Shown: positions 50,763-62,208, counted from the stretch's first letter. The stretch: 64,000 nucleotides of DNA from Symbiodinium sp. CCMP2592 (GCA_905221615.1 CAJNDT010004879.1:531520-595519); one strand, 5' to 3'. The notes: generated by a model not told the origin, from the letters alone. Program-made: numbers and translations.

Positions 50763-53405
50763 GTGCAGATGCGAGAATCTGAGGAAGCGAAAACCAGCTG
50801 CGCAGCCAGAATGGCAGAGCTCCAATCAGAGCTCGCCAACAACGCCATAGCGGTCGAAGAAGCTCAGAAGCAAGCAAAGGCGGAGGCAGCGGCCAATGCA
50901 GCCAAGGTCAGTGAGCTTGAGCAGAGACTCAAAGCCTCAGCCGACAGCGGCGGTGCGGGGAGGTTGGTGGAGCTGGAAGCAGAGCTAGCGAACAAGGCCA
51001 AAGAGGTTGAAGAAGCTCAGAATAGGGCCAAGGTGGAAGCAGCGGCCAATGTCGCCAATGCAGCCAAGATCAGTGAGCTTGAGCAGAGGCTCCAAGTCGC
51101 AGATGGCAGTCAAGCAGGGAGGCTGGCGGAGCTGGAAGCAGAGCTGGCGAACAAGGCCAAAGAGGTTGAAGAAGCTCAGAGTAAGGCCAGGGTGGAAGCA
51201 GCGGCCAATGTCGCCAATGCAGCCAAGGTCAGTGAGCTTGAGCAGAGGCTCCAAGTCGCAGATGGCAGTCAAGCAGGGAGGCTGGCGGAGCTGGAAGCAG
51301 AGCTGGCGAACAAGGCCAAAGAGGTTGAAGAAGCTCAGAGTAAGGCCAGGGTGGAAGCAGCGGCCAATGTCGCCAATGCAGCCAAGGTCAGTGAGCTTGA
51401 GCAGAGGCTCCAAGTCGCAGATGGCAGTCAAGCAGGGAGGCTGGCGGAGCTGGAAGCAGAGCTGGCGAACAAGGCCAAAGAGGTTGAAGAAGCTCAGAGT
51501 AAGGCCAGGGTGGAAGCAGCGGCCAATGTCGCCAATGCAGCCAAGGTCAGTGAGCTTGAGCAGAGGCTCCAAGTCGCAGATGGCAGTCAAGCAGGGAGGC
51601 TGGCGGAGCTGGAAGCAGAGCTGGCGAACAAGGCCAAAGAGGTTGAAGAAGCTCAGAGTAAGGCCAGGGTGGAAGCAGCGGCCAATGTCGCCAATGCAGC
51701 CAAGGTCAGTGAGCTTGAGCAGAGGCTCCAAGTCGCAGATGGCAGTCAAGCAGGGAGGCTGGCGGAGCTGGAAGCAGAGCTGGCGAACAAGGCCAAAGAG
51801 GTTGAAGAAGCTCAGAGTAAGGCCAGGGTGGAAGCAGCGGCCAATGTCGCCAATGCAGCCAAGGTCAGTGAGCTTGAGCAGAGGCTCAAAGTCTCAGTCG
51901 ACAGCAGCGGTGCGGGGAGGGTGGCAGAGCTGGAAGCAGAGCTGGCGAACAAGGCCAGAGAGGTTGAAGAAGCTCAGAGTAAGGCCAGGGTGGAAGCAGC
52001 GGCCAATGTCGCCAATGCAGCCAAGGTCAGTGAGCTTGAGCAGAGGCTCAAAGTCTCAGCCGACAGCAGCGGTGCGGGGAGGTTGGCAGAGCTGGAAGCA
52101 GAGCTGGCGAACAAGGCCAAAGAGGTTGTAGAAGCTCAGCATAAGGCCAGTGTGCAAGCAGCAGCGGTTGTTGTGCTCGAGCAGAAGCTCAGTTCTTCAG
52201 CAGGTTGTGAGGCTGAACCATCCCATGACAAAGTTGGTGCGACTGACCCGCTGGAAGGTGCACCTGCATGGGTCAAAGCAATACCAGAATATGCTGTCGC
52301 AGCCTGGCACATGTGGGCGAACGTGCCCGAACTTGTGGGGTCCTGCCGTACTCTGGCAGCACAATCGGTAACAAGCTGCTGGGCGATGGCCAAGCCATAC
52401 TTGCAGGCTGCTGCTTTGTGTTGCTTTGGGGCTGCCTACCCCGGTTGCTTCGTGGTGGTCTTTGTTGCCTCTTGTCTCGGTGCCCTTGTCCTGGTGCTGG
52501 GCATGCGGTGCTTGCAAGCCATTTTCACTCGCCTTGGCCGATTCCTCGGCCGCAGCCGCACTTCCCCAGCCTTTGCTTCGAAGATGTCGAAAGACCTCGG
52601 GTCGATTGGGACCATGTCAGGCGTTCCTGGCTATGGCAAGGAGCTAAAGCAGAACAAGCTTCAGGGCAGGGGTGATGTGGATCTCTCTCGAATCGAAGGT
52701 CGTCTTGATCGCCTTGAACACGCCCTCATAGATCGACTGGAGCGCATTGCCGCAGCTGTACCGCGTGTGCAAGCTGCAGGGCCGTCAGCAGCTCCTGCAG
52801 CAGCCACGCCAGCGGCATCACCGCCTGCAGCGCCCGCAGTGCCATTACCAGTGTCAGTGCCTCCTGTAGCTGTGGTGCCAGCGCAGGTGCCGCCTGCCGG
52901 CACGGTGCCTGCGCCGGTGTCGTCATCACCAGCGCCTTGCTTCGCCCGGTCCCCATTGCCAAGCTCCAGCCCCACACCTAGTCGCCCTCAAGCAGGCCCA
53001 CCATTGCCAAACTCCAGCCCCACACCTAGTCGCCCTCAAGCAGGCCCACCATTGCCAAACTCCAGCCCCACACCTAGTCGCCCTCAAGCAGGCGCACCAG
53101 CACCGGTACCCACCAAAGTTAATGCCTCACCTACGGAGACAAATGTGAGGAAAGCTCCACCGACTCCTCCACCGTCAGTCCCACCCAGTGCTCCCACAGC
53201 GTCTGCAGAGCCGAAAGCTCAGGTCTTCGCAGTCTTCGCAGAATGCATAGGAAGGCGTCGTCAGAGCTTCGAGGCCCAGTGCCGTGCGTGGAGCCCGGGC
53301 CAGTCCCTTCGCAGAGCCGACGGAGAAGGCCGGCTTTTGTGCGCCACCTTCCGTTTTTGTCATGAACATGTCTCGGTGCAGGTTTGCCTGGAGGGTGAAG
53401 TGTGA
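50763..53405 (+). CDS. Coiled-coil membrane protein with 53-residue tandem repeats and Pro-rich tail
   Basis: The open frame gives about 880 residues from a TGACAG acceptor (50761-50762), so the true start is upstream or at the ATG at 50769. Residues 1-460 are Ala/Glu/Lys/Leu coiled coil with heptads. Within it lie eight units beginning GR(L/V)xELEAELANKA at 50958, 51117, 51276, 51435, 51594, 51753, 51915 and 52077 (last partial). A hydrophobic segment at about 560-582 (GCFVVVFVASCLGALVLVLG) is a single membrane span. A second short helix (SRIEGRLDRLEHALIDRLER) follows at about 640-660, then a Pro/Ala-rich stretch with three 16-residue repeats (LPNSSPTPSRPQAG). The layout suggests a membrane-anchored tether or scaffold; no family can be named. 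The C-terminus is Cys-containing and may continue in another exon. Confidence 0.65.
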   Translation: MQMRESEEAKTSCAARMAELQSELANNAIAVEEAQKQAKAEAAANAAKVSELEQRLKASADSGGAGRLVELEAELANKAKEVEEAQNRAKVEAAANVANAAKISELEQRLQVADGSQAGRLAELEAELANKAKEVEEAQSKARVEAAANVANAAKVSELEQRLQVADGSQAGRLAELEAELANKAKEVEEAQSKARVEAAANVANAAKVSELEQRLQVADGSQAGRLAELEAELANKAKEVEEAQSKARVEAAANVANAAKVSELEQRLQVADGSQAGRLAELEAELANKAKEVEEAQSKARVEAAANVANAAKVSELEQRLQVADGSQAGRLAELEAELANKAKEVEEAQSKARVEAAANVANAAKVSELEQRLKVSVDSSGAGRVAELEAELANKAREVEEAQSKARVEAAANVANAAKVSELEQRLKVSADSSGAGRLAELEAELANKAKEVVEAQHKASVQAAAVVVLEQKLSSSAGCEAEPSHDKVGATDPLEGAPAWVKAIPEYAVAAWHMWANVPELVGSCRTLAAQSVTSCWAMAKPYLQAAALCCFGAAYPGCFVVVFVASCLGALVLVLGMRCLQAIFTRLGRFLGRSRTSPAFASKMSKDLGSIGTMSGVPGYGKELKQNKLQGRGDVDLSRIEGRLDRLEHALIDRLERIAAAVPRVQAAGPSAAPAAATPAASPPAAPAVPLPVSVPPVAVVPAQVPPAGTVPAPVSSSPAPCFARSPLPSSSPTPSRPQAGPPLPNSSPTPSRPQAGPPLPNSSPTPSRPQAGAPAPVPTKVNASPTETNVRKAPPTPPPSVPPSAPTASAEPKAQVFAVFAECIGRRRQSFEAQCRAWSPGQSLRRADGEGRLLCATFRFCHEHVSVQVCLEGEV
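50958..52180 (+). repeat. 159/162-bp coding tandem repeat, eight units
   Basis: Units start at 50958, 51117, 51276, 51435, 51594, 51753, 51915 and 52077. The five from 51117 appear identical to each other over most of their length at DNA level, including third positions. The first, sixth-to-seventh junction and last are diverged. A 48-bp coding repeat also occurs at about 52,955-53,095 (three units). Confidence 0.9.
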
Positions 53406-55109
53406 GTGGACGTGACCGCCACGCTGTACGCGTAAAGTTGCTGCATTCCCACATGTGGGTTCGCACAACTTTGCAGCATGGACGTCGATAGTTACTACGC
53501 CATTCAAAAAGTCTCGTATGTTCGGAGATTGGGAATGCTGACCCTTTCCTTCACCGCTGCGGGTCGGAAACAAGGCCGGCGTTCAAAGGAAACCCGCATG
53601 ATGGCTCTCCAGATTTCTTGAGAATCTTGAGACGCCCTGCCCGACTCGCGTTCCAAAAGCCTTTGGCTCATCTTGTATTGGTGGGTGTGTGTGTGTCTCT
53701 GTGCAAGAGGTCCCCGAAACCCAAGTTCAACCTGCTGGTGCTGTGGTGCCGTGTGAACGTTGTCGCCTCCAGCTGTCACCATGAACAGGAGACGATAAAG
53801 CGTGATTAAGCACACGCAGTGGATGTTGGTTCACTCAAAAACCGTATATCACCGTATGTGCACATGCTACGTAGCAAAGGAAACAAGGGGCTGTCTGTGT
53901 ACAGTGCACATACGATGTTGTTGAATTCGTTCTGCTGAAGTTGTTCTGCTTGAACACACACGTGTGCACGTGCACACAGGCGCGCATTAGAGACACGCAA
54001 AGAGATATGTATGTCACGCGCATTAGAGACACACAAAGAGATATGTATGTCACATATGAATATCACATGATGATGTAACTGTAACTGTGACCTTATCTGT
54101 TATGGCTGAAGATAGAGTTAGTGTAGCATAGTATAATCTCATATGCATACGTACTATCACGTACTTACAGACAGACATGCTTCAAAGAGCCACTCTGTGA
54201 CACTCTTTGACTGCTAGCTTGAAGGAACAATGCCGCAAACCTGTCCCCAACTTGTGTTAGCCTCAGTCTTAGGGAACAAGCAATACAAACAGTCTCCCTC
54301 AACATCCTCTACTGTCAAGCCATGTTGTCAGGAACGATCTCGTTGGACGTGGCGTGAATTGACGATTTTGCATAAGCCTTCACAAAGCAGTCTCTAGAAT
54401 CCTATATGTGTAGACCCATTGCTTGCTCACGCTACGAATCCCTTTCAGAAAAGTCAACGGTCCAAACGAAAGCCTTGAAGCAGTAACAAGCCGCTGCATG
54501 CTGGCGCTGAGCACGCACTTGACGACGGCCTTGAAGGGAGTACGCCGTAAGATGCGCAGTGTGTCGACCATACAGCTCCTTCGCCGAAGCAGCCATGCTG
54601 TCACGATGCCTCTCGGTGAGTCTGGTGCCACTAGGCTATGCCTATTGTATCGATCCGAACGGCTGCCGCGGATTTAACCAGCGCGTCTCCCAGAAGGATG
54701 CGACGTGCAGGCACATGCCAACTTCGGGTGTGATTTGTTTAGCCTCACTTTCAGTTACCGGTCATGAGACGACCAGGCTAAGTGCAGTCGGAATGGGCTC
54801 ACGTGTCAGTTCCAAATGTGTGGGCGAAGCAGTGACCATGCCAGGCAGAGGGAGTCGTTGACTAGAATCGCGATTGTGCGGAGAGCCCCTGAACTCGAAG
54901 CCGGTCATGCAAAGCTGTTGATTCATGCACAATCCCCGTGGCCTTTTCGAAGTGGGATTCTGCGCCATAGCTTGCTCTTGGTCCTAACCTGTGGAATCAT
55001 GCAGCCTTGCGTGTCTCGGTTTGCATTTGTTTGGGTCACACGCAGTACATGAGAAGGCTTGTTGCTTAACCGGATGGCCATGTTGCAGCTGGCCCGCCCT
55101 GCTGCCTAG
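53406..55109. other. Intergenic region, no recognisable gene
   Basis: Contains a (GT)n-like stretch near 53,687, a 36-bp tandem duplication (53982-54053) and AT-rich sequence to 54,200. Frames at 54423-54677 and 54559-54861 are short and unrecognised. The first exon(s) of the V-ATPase copy could lie here. Confidence 0.45.
53982..54053. repeat. 36-bp tandem duplication
   Basis: Units 53982-54017 and 54018-54053 (GCGCATTAGAGACAC...) differ at one position. Confidence 0.85.
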
Positions 55110-56835
55110 GATCCTTCTTCGGCATTCTTCGGCTTCATGAGGGTTTCCTCCGCTCTGGTGTTCGCCAACTTGGGAGCGGAAGCCCGGTTGCAGTCGCAGC
55201 TGAAGCGTCTTGAAATTGACAGTTGCGGAGGAGGCGAGAGTGAAAGAGAAAAGGACAGCCTGAGAGAGGGTGATGGCTTTGCACATGCAGGTTGAAATTT
55301 GATGTGCGTAACACGAACCTCAAGAATGTTAATCTCCCAGCAAAGCCTAAGAATTAAAACTTTGGTAATCTAATACATGTTAAGTCAGCAGGGGTTACTG
55401 CTGGGAGACAGCCCTTCGAGTGCTAAACGGGCAGAGACTATGACCATGAGGATAAAAGACACCGAACTTCGAAACGCCGGTAGTCCATGGTCCACTTTGT
55501 GAGATTGAAGAACTTCCAAACTTCTGCTTTCATTGGTGTTGGCCAACAAAGAAAACAGGTAAGGCATGTTTTCGTGCTTCGAAATTGCGGTTCGCACTCC
55601 CTGTTGTCTGTCGTCTCAGAAGTTCCAAGGCCTATGGAACAGCGAAATCTGGAGTTGGAATCGCCTCGATGGGCGTCATGCGTCCGGACATGATCATGAA
55701 GTCCATCATTCCGGTGGTCATGGCCGGTGTACTCAGCATCTATGGTACCTGCCTCAGCTTTGCTGCTTCTTAGACTCCGTGTGCATCCGTGAAGCCTCCT
55801 AAACCGCGCCCATCCGGCTGCTCAGATCGCATGCACCTCAACCCCAAGAAGCCCAGGCCTGATCACAGCGGTAATCATCAACGGCAAGATGAACGCAGCC
55901 AATTACTCGGCCTGCGCACTTGGGAGCAGGTGCCATCATCTGTGTAGGCTCAGTCCTTTGTTTGTGGCTTTTCAAGCTTGTACAGAGCTGACAGAGCCTA
56001 TTTGCCAGGACTTACCGTTGGCATGAGCTCCCTGGCTGCGGTCTCGCAATCGGCATTGTGGGCGCAGCAGCCACGTCTCTTCGTGTCTCGTCTCAGGACG
56101 ACTCAGGATTTGTTCAAGATCATTGAGATTTCGTTGTGGCTCCGCGCAGAACCCTTAGCCCTGCCGGCTTTGTTTTACCGCGCCCACAATTTCAACCGAA
56201 TTACACGAAGTTTACTCGCGTCCAGCTAGCTTCTTGCAAGTCACACTTCGACTTGGGCGTCTTAAGCTGTGCTTCTGTGCTTGGAGCACATGTGGGTGCA
56301 TAAGTCAGCAAGTAGGTCGGAGAGAGACACTGGCTGTTTCGCATAAGTGCGTCACAGGTTGGCATGATCTTGATTCTTATCTTCGCAGGGGCGCAAGGGT
56401 TAGCGCTGCCAGGGCTGGCTCGTGCTTGGAGCGGGGCGGCGACTTCCCGTTGTCACAAGCTACGGTTGAAGCTTGCAGCACATCTTATACTGCCCGAACC
56501 CATGTACACTTAAGGAAAGTAAGGAAAGTTCCTGGCATGCCTACGGGAGTCGCTGCTCACCTTTGCAAGGGAGGGCCAACCAAGCGTCGCGTGCAGAAGC
56601 AAGGGCTCTGAATGCTGAATGCATGCTGCCGGTTCCGATTTTGCCTTCGTTGGCACAGTCAGAGGCTCTGGGGCTCTACGGTCTGATCGTTGGTCTGGTC
56701 GTGGCCTCCACAGCTGAAGGGACGCCTGGCAGCTGGATACACGCCGGACCTGAAGCTGTCAGACTCGTTTTGCATCACGATGTTGATGTGCAGGGCATGT
56801 TCAATGTCCAGCCATATGGATTTTCCGACGCATGA
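55110..56835 (+). pseudogene. V-type ATPase proteolipid subunit c, multi-exon, apparently decaying copy
   Basis: Six exons match the 16-kDa rotor-ring proteolipid of the vacuolar H+-ATPase: 55110-55178 (FFGFM, SALVFANLGA), 55630-55744 ([31 protein letters not shown]), 55857-55929 (GLITAVIINGK, then AHLGAG in another frame), 56009-56082 (GLTVGMSSLAA, then AQQPRLF), 56358-56384 (VGMILILIF, 27 nt) and 56659-56835 (SEALGLYGLIVGLVVAST). Splice phases agree across all junctions; donors are GA, GT, GT, GT and GC. Compared with the family, exon 3 lacks about 11 nt between YSA and AHLGAG, shifting the frame. Exon 4 lacks one base after SSLAA and about 23 nt where GDAGVRA should be. The last exon runs about 34 residues past the usual C-terminus. 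The second helix's proton-carrying Glu in FSEALGLYG (exon 6) is present. The initiator exon was not found. A decayed copy is the best reading; assembly errors are possible. Confidence 0.7.
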
Positions 56836-57310
56836 TGCTCCAACCAAGGAAGGGGAAAGGCCTTTGCACACCTTATGCCTGAGCATGTGCACTGCGTTTG
56901 TGTGAAGGGCGCCCAGGATGCAGCGAGGAAAACTTTGAGGCTGTCGAAAAGTGGTTCCTCCTTGCTGCAGCCAGCGCCACTGGGTTTGCTTCTTGAGGAG
57001 CTGGAGGTTTCAGACCCTTTGCACTAAAAGTTGTAGAAGAGAAACAGCAAGATGCTATGGAATCGCACCGTTTCGCGGTGTGCAGGTGCACCTGACTTCG
57101 GAAGCCTTTCTTCTGAGAAACCGGTATTCTATCGAGTCGCTGTGTTGTGTTTCCTGCAAGGGCTTGTGCACAGCTCCGGAGAGGCCGGCAGTTTTCTGTT
57201 GCGCTTGTAAATCTCCAACCTCTTGATTCGCAGCTTTGACCGATTCTAGCAATTCTGGCAGAGTTGCAAGATGTAGGGCCAGCTTCATGTATTCGAGCAT
57301 TAAAAAATAG
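56836..57310. other. Intergenic spacer
   Basis: No coding signal recognised. An in-frame TAG at 57308-57310 limits the next gene's first visible exon. Confidence 0.4.
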
Positions 57311-57364
57311 ACTTGGCTGACACTAGCAGACATCACCAATGTGTTCAGCACACGGCTGCCCTGC

Positions 57365-59820
57365 ATGATGACCGGTATTTCGCCATTGCCTTTGGGTGGA
57401 AGCTCTGTCTGCCTTACCCCGGACGAGAAGCTGCGCGAGGCGATTAGATCGTGCAGCTTGATTGGCTTGGCGAAAGCGCTGGAGGAAGGAGCCGATGCTA
57501 ACTGTGTTCAATCCGCTTGCTCTTCGCTGGCCTTGGCTTTGCTCCATGAGAACTCTGTGGATCTCGTGGCAATGCTGCTGGAGGCTGGCGCTCAGCTACA
57601 CGACCAGGAGGAAGACATGAAGTTGCTCTGTGCACTGTTGCGCACGGAAGGGCCCCATGCCACTGAAACCGTGGACGCATTGCTCCGATCACATGGAGAG
57701 CAGCTCACCAGCCTTCCCAGCAGAGTTGGGTGCATGGTGGCATCCAAGCTCCGCGTGGCAGAGGAAGCCGAGATTCCATACTACTTGGCCCAGGTGGATC
57801 AGAATCTCTTCGAATATCCCAAGGTCCAGGTCGACGTAAAGCTGTTGCGCTTGCCAGCGCATTGTGCGTGCTACCCGAGCATCCTCGGGGCTTTGGCGGT
57901 AACAGCGAACAAAGAGACGCTGGAGTCTGATACCGTTTATGCAATCCTTTCTGCTGCTTGGGTTCAACATCGCTGGACGAGCATGATGGATATACTTCTA
58001 AACATCCTCAATGTTATGATGCTGTGCATCATGTCACTGAATTACCACGGTCCGGATTTCATAGCACCTCCCGAGACCATTGTCGTTGTCCTTGCAGCAC
58101 TTCACCTAAAAGAAACGGCTGAATGGCTGTTTGAGTGTTTGCGTGGCTGCTACGGCTCATTGTCCAGACTGAAGCAATGCACGCAAGGAAGATCGGTGAA
58201 GGCAGCCCCTGTGTTCACCAGTGGGGACTTTTTATTGGACACCGTTTACTGTGTCACGGGACACATCGTGATCAGCAAGCAGCTGGGCATTCTGGACTTG
58301 GACGACACAGTTGCCAAGCGATGGATTGCCTTTTTCAGTGGCATGGCTTGGCTGCGGATGCTTTACAGCATGCGCGGAGAGAAGTGGCTTGGACCCCGAC
58401 TCCTGCCAATCTTAGCTGCGATTAAAGACACTGCGGCCTTCTTCTTCATAACGACCATTTGCGTGTTTGCCCTAGCTCACGCATACTATCAACTGTCGCT
58501 CCGTGGTGACGACCATTTCCCTGCCTACATGTCCTTGATTCAAACCTTTCGCCTGGGTATTCTGGGTGATTTTGATTTGTTCGAGCTCGAAGGCAAGGAT
58601 GTCGAGTATGAGCGCGTGGCAGATGGCGCTTCGGAGAGCGGCTGGGATGCACGTAAACCTTGTGTTCAGAATACCTTTGCAAGATACATAGGAACCCTAT
58701 GATTGTGCGAAGCTGCGTGAAACATGTGAAACAAGCTGCTTGCAACAAGCATCATGGCCCCCATGAACCCAGTACAGCTCCAACAGATTGTCGTTGGCAA
58801 ATGCAGAATCTCCCAAGCAGATCCTCGTAGATTCGCTGGAGGCGCACACAAGGCCCATGCCATTACCTTGCATAAAGAGCTCTATGAAGGTGTCTTAAAT
58901 CAAGTGACCAATCATCACACAGTGCCGGGCATGCGATCTACAGCGCAAACCCACCCCTCACTTGCAACCGAGGATGGGTACCGCAAGATCCTGAGCCGGG
59001 AGAGGACTACATCTACGTCCATCTGATGTTCTTCGTGACCAGTATCGGGTTGGCCGTGCTCCTGATGAATATATTCATTGCGGTCTTGGGCCAAAACTTG
59101 GAGCTGTTTCAGGATCAGGCCGCTCAACTGTCTCTTGGGCATTGCAGCAAGTACTTGCTCATGTTTGGCTGTTGTTCGTTCGATTCCGTCAACCAGCCAA
59201 GATGCGGGCCGAAAGTGATGTTGCATTGACCAGCGCTGGTCATGAGAGCAAGAGCAGCTGAAACACTGAGGTTCGCCCGATCAAGGGCTAAGATGCTTCT
59301 GGAGCATCATCAGCGCCCTTGGGCCAGAATTTGGCGCAGCTTCGGCACACGAACGGAGTCGCTGGAGCCAGACCAACTCAAGTGGTCCGCAGACCATTTG
59401 CTTGCACCTTGCATTCTAAGCTTGAGCCTGTTGCCGCTCGTTGGCGTCTTCGGAAGTGAAGTTTTCATGTGGATTGACCGTAAGTTCTCAGAGAGACGCC
59501 TCGGAAAGCTGACCACAGCAATCCTTTGCCTGATCTGCCCCGTGCCGTTTCTGCTTTCCTTGACCATGCTAATTCTCGTCGCATGTTTCTCCCTAGTCTT
59601 CAAATGGGACTGCCTGAAGCACTGGTGCCGCATCGTTTTCCTGGGCTTGTATTTGACACCAGCTCAAGAGCACTTCTACATCAGCCGGGCCTCGAGTTGC
59701 TTCATCTGGGTGCTCGTCCGGCGTGAGGCACCTAAAGAGGAGCTTCGAAGCACTCGCACAGCGTTGGAGGCCAAGATGCAACGCATGGAGAAGAAGATGG
59801 ACCAGGCGGTGAGCCTATAA
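57365..59820 (+). CDS. TRP/polycystin-like cation channel with ankyrin-like N-terminus
   Basis: Three exons, 57365-58652, 58973-59146 and 59234-59820, join in phase to 682 residues. Residues 20-110 resemble ankyrin repeats (LREAIRSCSLIGLAKALEEGA, LVAMLLEAGA). Membrane segments lie at about 204-225, 238-258, 288-306, 320-334 and 347-377. The pore segment is FRLGILGDFDLFE (about 393-408), with GDFD as candidate filter. Exon 2 supplies S6 (VTSIGLAVLLMNIFIAVLG). Exon 3 gives a basic post-S6 helix, two more hydrophobic spans and a C-terminal coiled coil. Intron 1 is GT-AG (320 bp), intron 2 GC-AG (GCAAGT donor, 87 bp); both junctions rebuild a codon. TRP-family channels carry Ca and Na at plasma or endomembranes. 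The frame is open back to 57311 and upstream exons are possible. The two spans after S6 are unusual for TRP. Confidence 0.7.
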
Positions 59821-60889
59821 GTCCCCTTTTGGCTAACTAACTTTTCCTCATCATTTGTTGGAAGGCTCCACATTTTCCGGTCATGTTTGCGTCCTGGTGA
59901 TAAACTGACCAGGTGCTGAGCCTGCTCCACGCGAGCTACAAAATGCCAGTGCTGAGCTGAAGACCGAGTCTGGACGCAAGCCATGTGAGGCGAGGATGTC
60001 TCAACACTACCCAGTTTCCCAGTTTGTTCACGGATTAGTGTCGTACTGTTTGCCGAAAGAGTTTTGAAGAGGTCCGAATCATTTCGCACATGTGTACACT
60101 TTGTTGGCCTAGCGTCGACAAGCAGCCACATTGGCAATAGTCAAGGCAGTTTTTGTCGTGCAGCACGTCCGTCTCGGTCTCCAAAGGAGATCTGCTGCTT
60201 AGCTTGGTGTTAGGCAAGTTAGGGCGGCCTAGTTCGACATGTGGCATCGTGTGGGTGAACGACAAAGAGCATAATTGCACAAAATCAGTGGCTGGGACAT
60301 CAAGTGTTGGTTGTTTCAGCAGTCGCCAGAACTTGAAATTCGCCAGCATAGCTCTCTGCCGGAAAGGAACAAACACCTTGATGTTGCTGACTCGTTTGCG
60401 GTTTGCCTTGGCCGTTGTGTACACTTCTTGAGAGATGTCGGATGAGCAAATGCTCTTGGGCAATCTTGCACGGGCACACCAGAAACCTCCTGGTTTAAGC
60501 ATCTTGCAAATTTTCAACTTCTGGTGGGATTTTAGGCACACATTCAAGCACGAATACAAGCTCTGGGTTGAAAAGATTGAAGGTTTAAGGATTCCGGCTT
60601 CACCACACTAAGAACACTTGGGTTCTTGCAGCCATTTTCCCTATAAGCTGAATTTGCGATGCGGGCTATTGAATTTTGCGGGATTGGAGTGGGCTTGTGT
60701 TTGCCTTGGTTTGCCCGGACTATAAGGCGATAGGGCGTGTTGCCAAATCCGATCCCCAATGCCAGAAGTCTAAAACGACTGGCCAAGCCTTTCAGCGTAT
60801 TCTAATTGATTCTCGTGGCTTTCGAGTTTCAGTCCCCGCTCCAGGCAAATGTTGTCCTCGTGATGTGGGTGTTCAACGATATCTGCTCT
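59821..60889. other. No recognisable gene
   Basis: A - strand frame of 174 residues (60035-60559) and a + frame of 92 (60153-60431) overlap. Neither has a recognisable family. The - strand would break the one-direction order of the window. Confidence 0.4.
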
Positions 60890-62208
60890 AGTTCCAGCCG
60901 CAACCTCACCCTAAAGACCATAAAACCCTAAGCCTCAAAGAGCACTCAACACTCTAACACCCCAAAAGAGTTGGCAAGCCTTCAAGCAACCATCCAAAAC
61001 ACAAATTGACATTCAGCCACATTTCCAAAACAACGTGACGGCCGTGAAGACAATCCGCGAAGCCTAAGACGAAAACTTGAAAGCTCTCTCTCCTGAGTTT
61101 GGAGGTAGCGGCTGAGGGTCACATTGCAACATCTAAAAACTACGCAACTGTCACCTTCACTGTCACACATCGGCTGTGCCCCAGAGGCCACAGAGCACGG
61201 GGCGTAGCTTTTTCAAACGTAGGTTTAGGGTTGACGATTGGCTCGGGCCATGGATGCGCATGGTCCTTGCTGTCACCACATGTTTAGTACCGCCTGCACA
61301 CCTCGTTTGGCATTTGCGACGCTCATGCACATGTCTTTGGTCTAATACCGCGCCACGCGAGGGGACCACTAGAAAGCCAAAAACTGACAGTTCCTGTGAG
61401 CCTGGAGTCTTGGGGCATGTGACTGCCCTCCGCTCCGAACAAACCTAAGGTTTTGGGCATTTTAGAGCCAGGGGTTGGTTGTGCATTAATTGTGTTGTTG
61501 TTTTTGTTTGGGAAGCGGGGAGCCTTTCAAGCTTTAAGAAGGTTTAGGGTTGTCAGGGTTAAGGGGTTATTCGGGTGGCGTTGGAATTTAAGGATTGGGG
61601 TGTTTTAAGCTTTTGAACTCTGCTAGTACAGCCACAACTAGAAGTGACTGGAATTCGAAGTCGCTTTGAGCCTCTCTTCGCGCATCGAGGGGCCAGGCTG
61701 AGGCCTCCGGCGGCCTCCGAGGGGCGTTGTTTTGAAAAGGCAGAGCTTTGATCTAAGTTGAGGGGTCTTGAGCCAAGGCCTAAACCCTGAAGCAAGAATG
61801 GTCTGTTTATTTCCAAGGGTACAGCGATCTCCCCATATCCAGATCGCCTCAAGACGCTGTCGCTCTCAGACCCACATCTGGCAGGCCGCAGCCGTCTGTG
61901 TGGTTTTGGACACTTACATGAATCCAATCTAGTTAGAAACGAGGATTACAAGAGAGTCTGGGGTATAATATGGGTCCCTTTTTTTTGTTTGCTGCATATG
62001 TCTAGGGCTCTTAGGATTATCACGGTTTTTAGGGCTGGAAGAGCTCCATATACGGTTTCCGGGTCAAGGCATGAAGGTCGATGCTTCGCGGTGTAGGAAA
62101 TAGAAAAATCTAAGTCCCATACCCGGTCCAAAAGCAGCGATTCCTTCGTTTCCTCGGCCGAAGCGGCCTTGGCTCGGGCGAGGGTTTGCCAGGGTTTGCG
62201 AGGGTTTA
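60890..62208. repeat. Degenerate telomere-like (TTTAGGG) tract
   Basis: CCCTAAA/CCCTAAG variants occur near 60,908-60,930, and G-strand variants at 61223 (GGTTTAGGGTTG), 61542 (GGTTTAGGGTTG) and 62183-62215 (AGGGTTTG units, then GGGTTTAGGGTTTAA). No gene seen. TTTAGGG is the telomere repeat reported for dinoflagellates and plants. Confidence 0.5.

Noticed and set aside
50985-52131. 254-residue antisense and 374-residue alternate + frame across the coiled-coil repeats
   Set aside because: Periodic by-products of the 159-bp repeat, whose length is a multiple of three; the coiled-coil frame is longer and makes a sensible protein.
60035-60559. 174-residue - strand frame as a gene
   Set aside because: No recognisable domain (an MLKPGGFW stretch alone is not enough for a methyltransferase), and it would be the only - strand gene.
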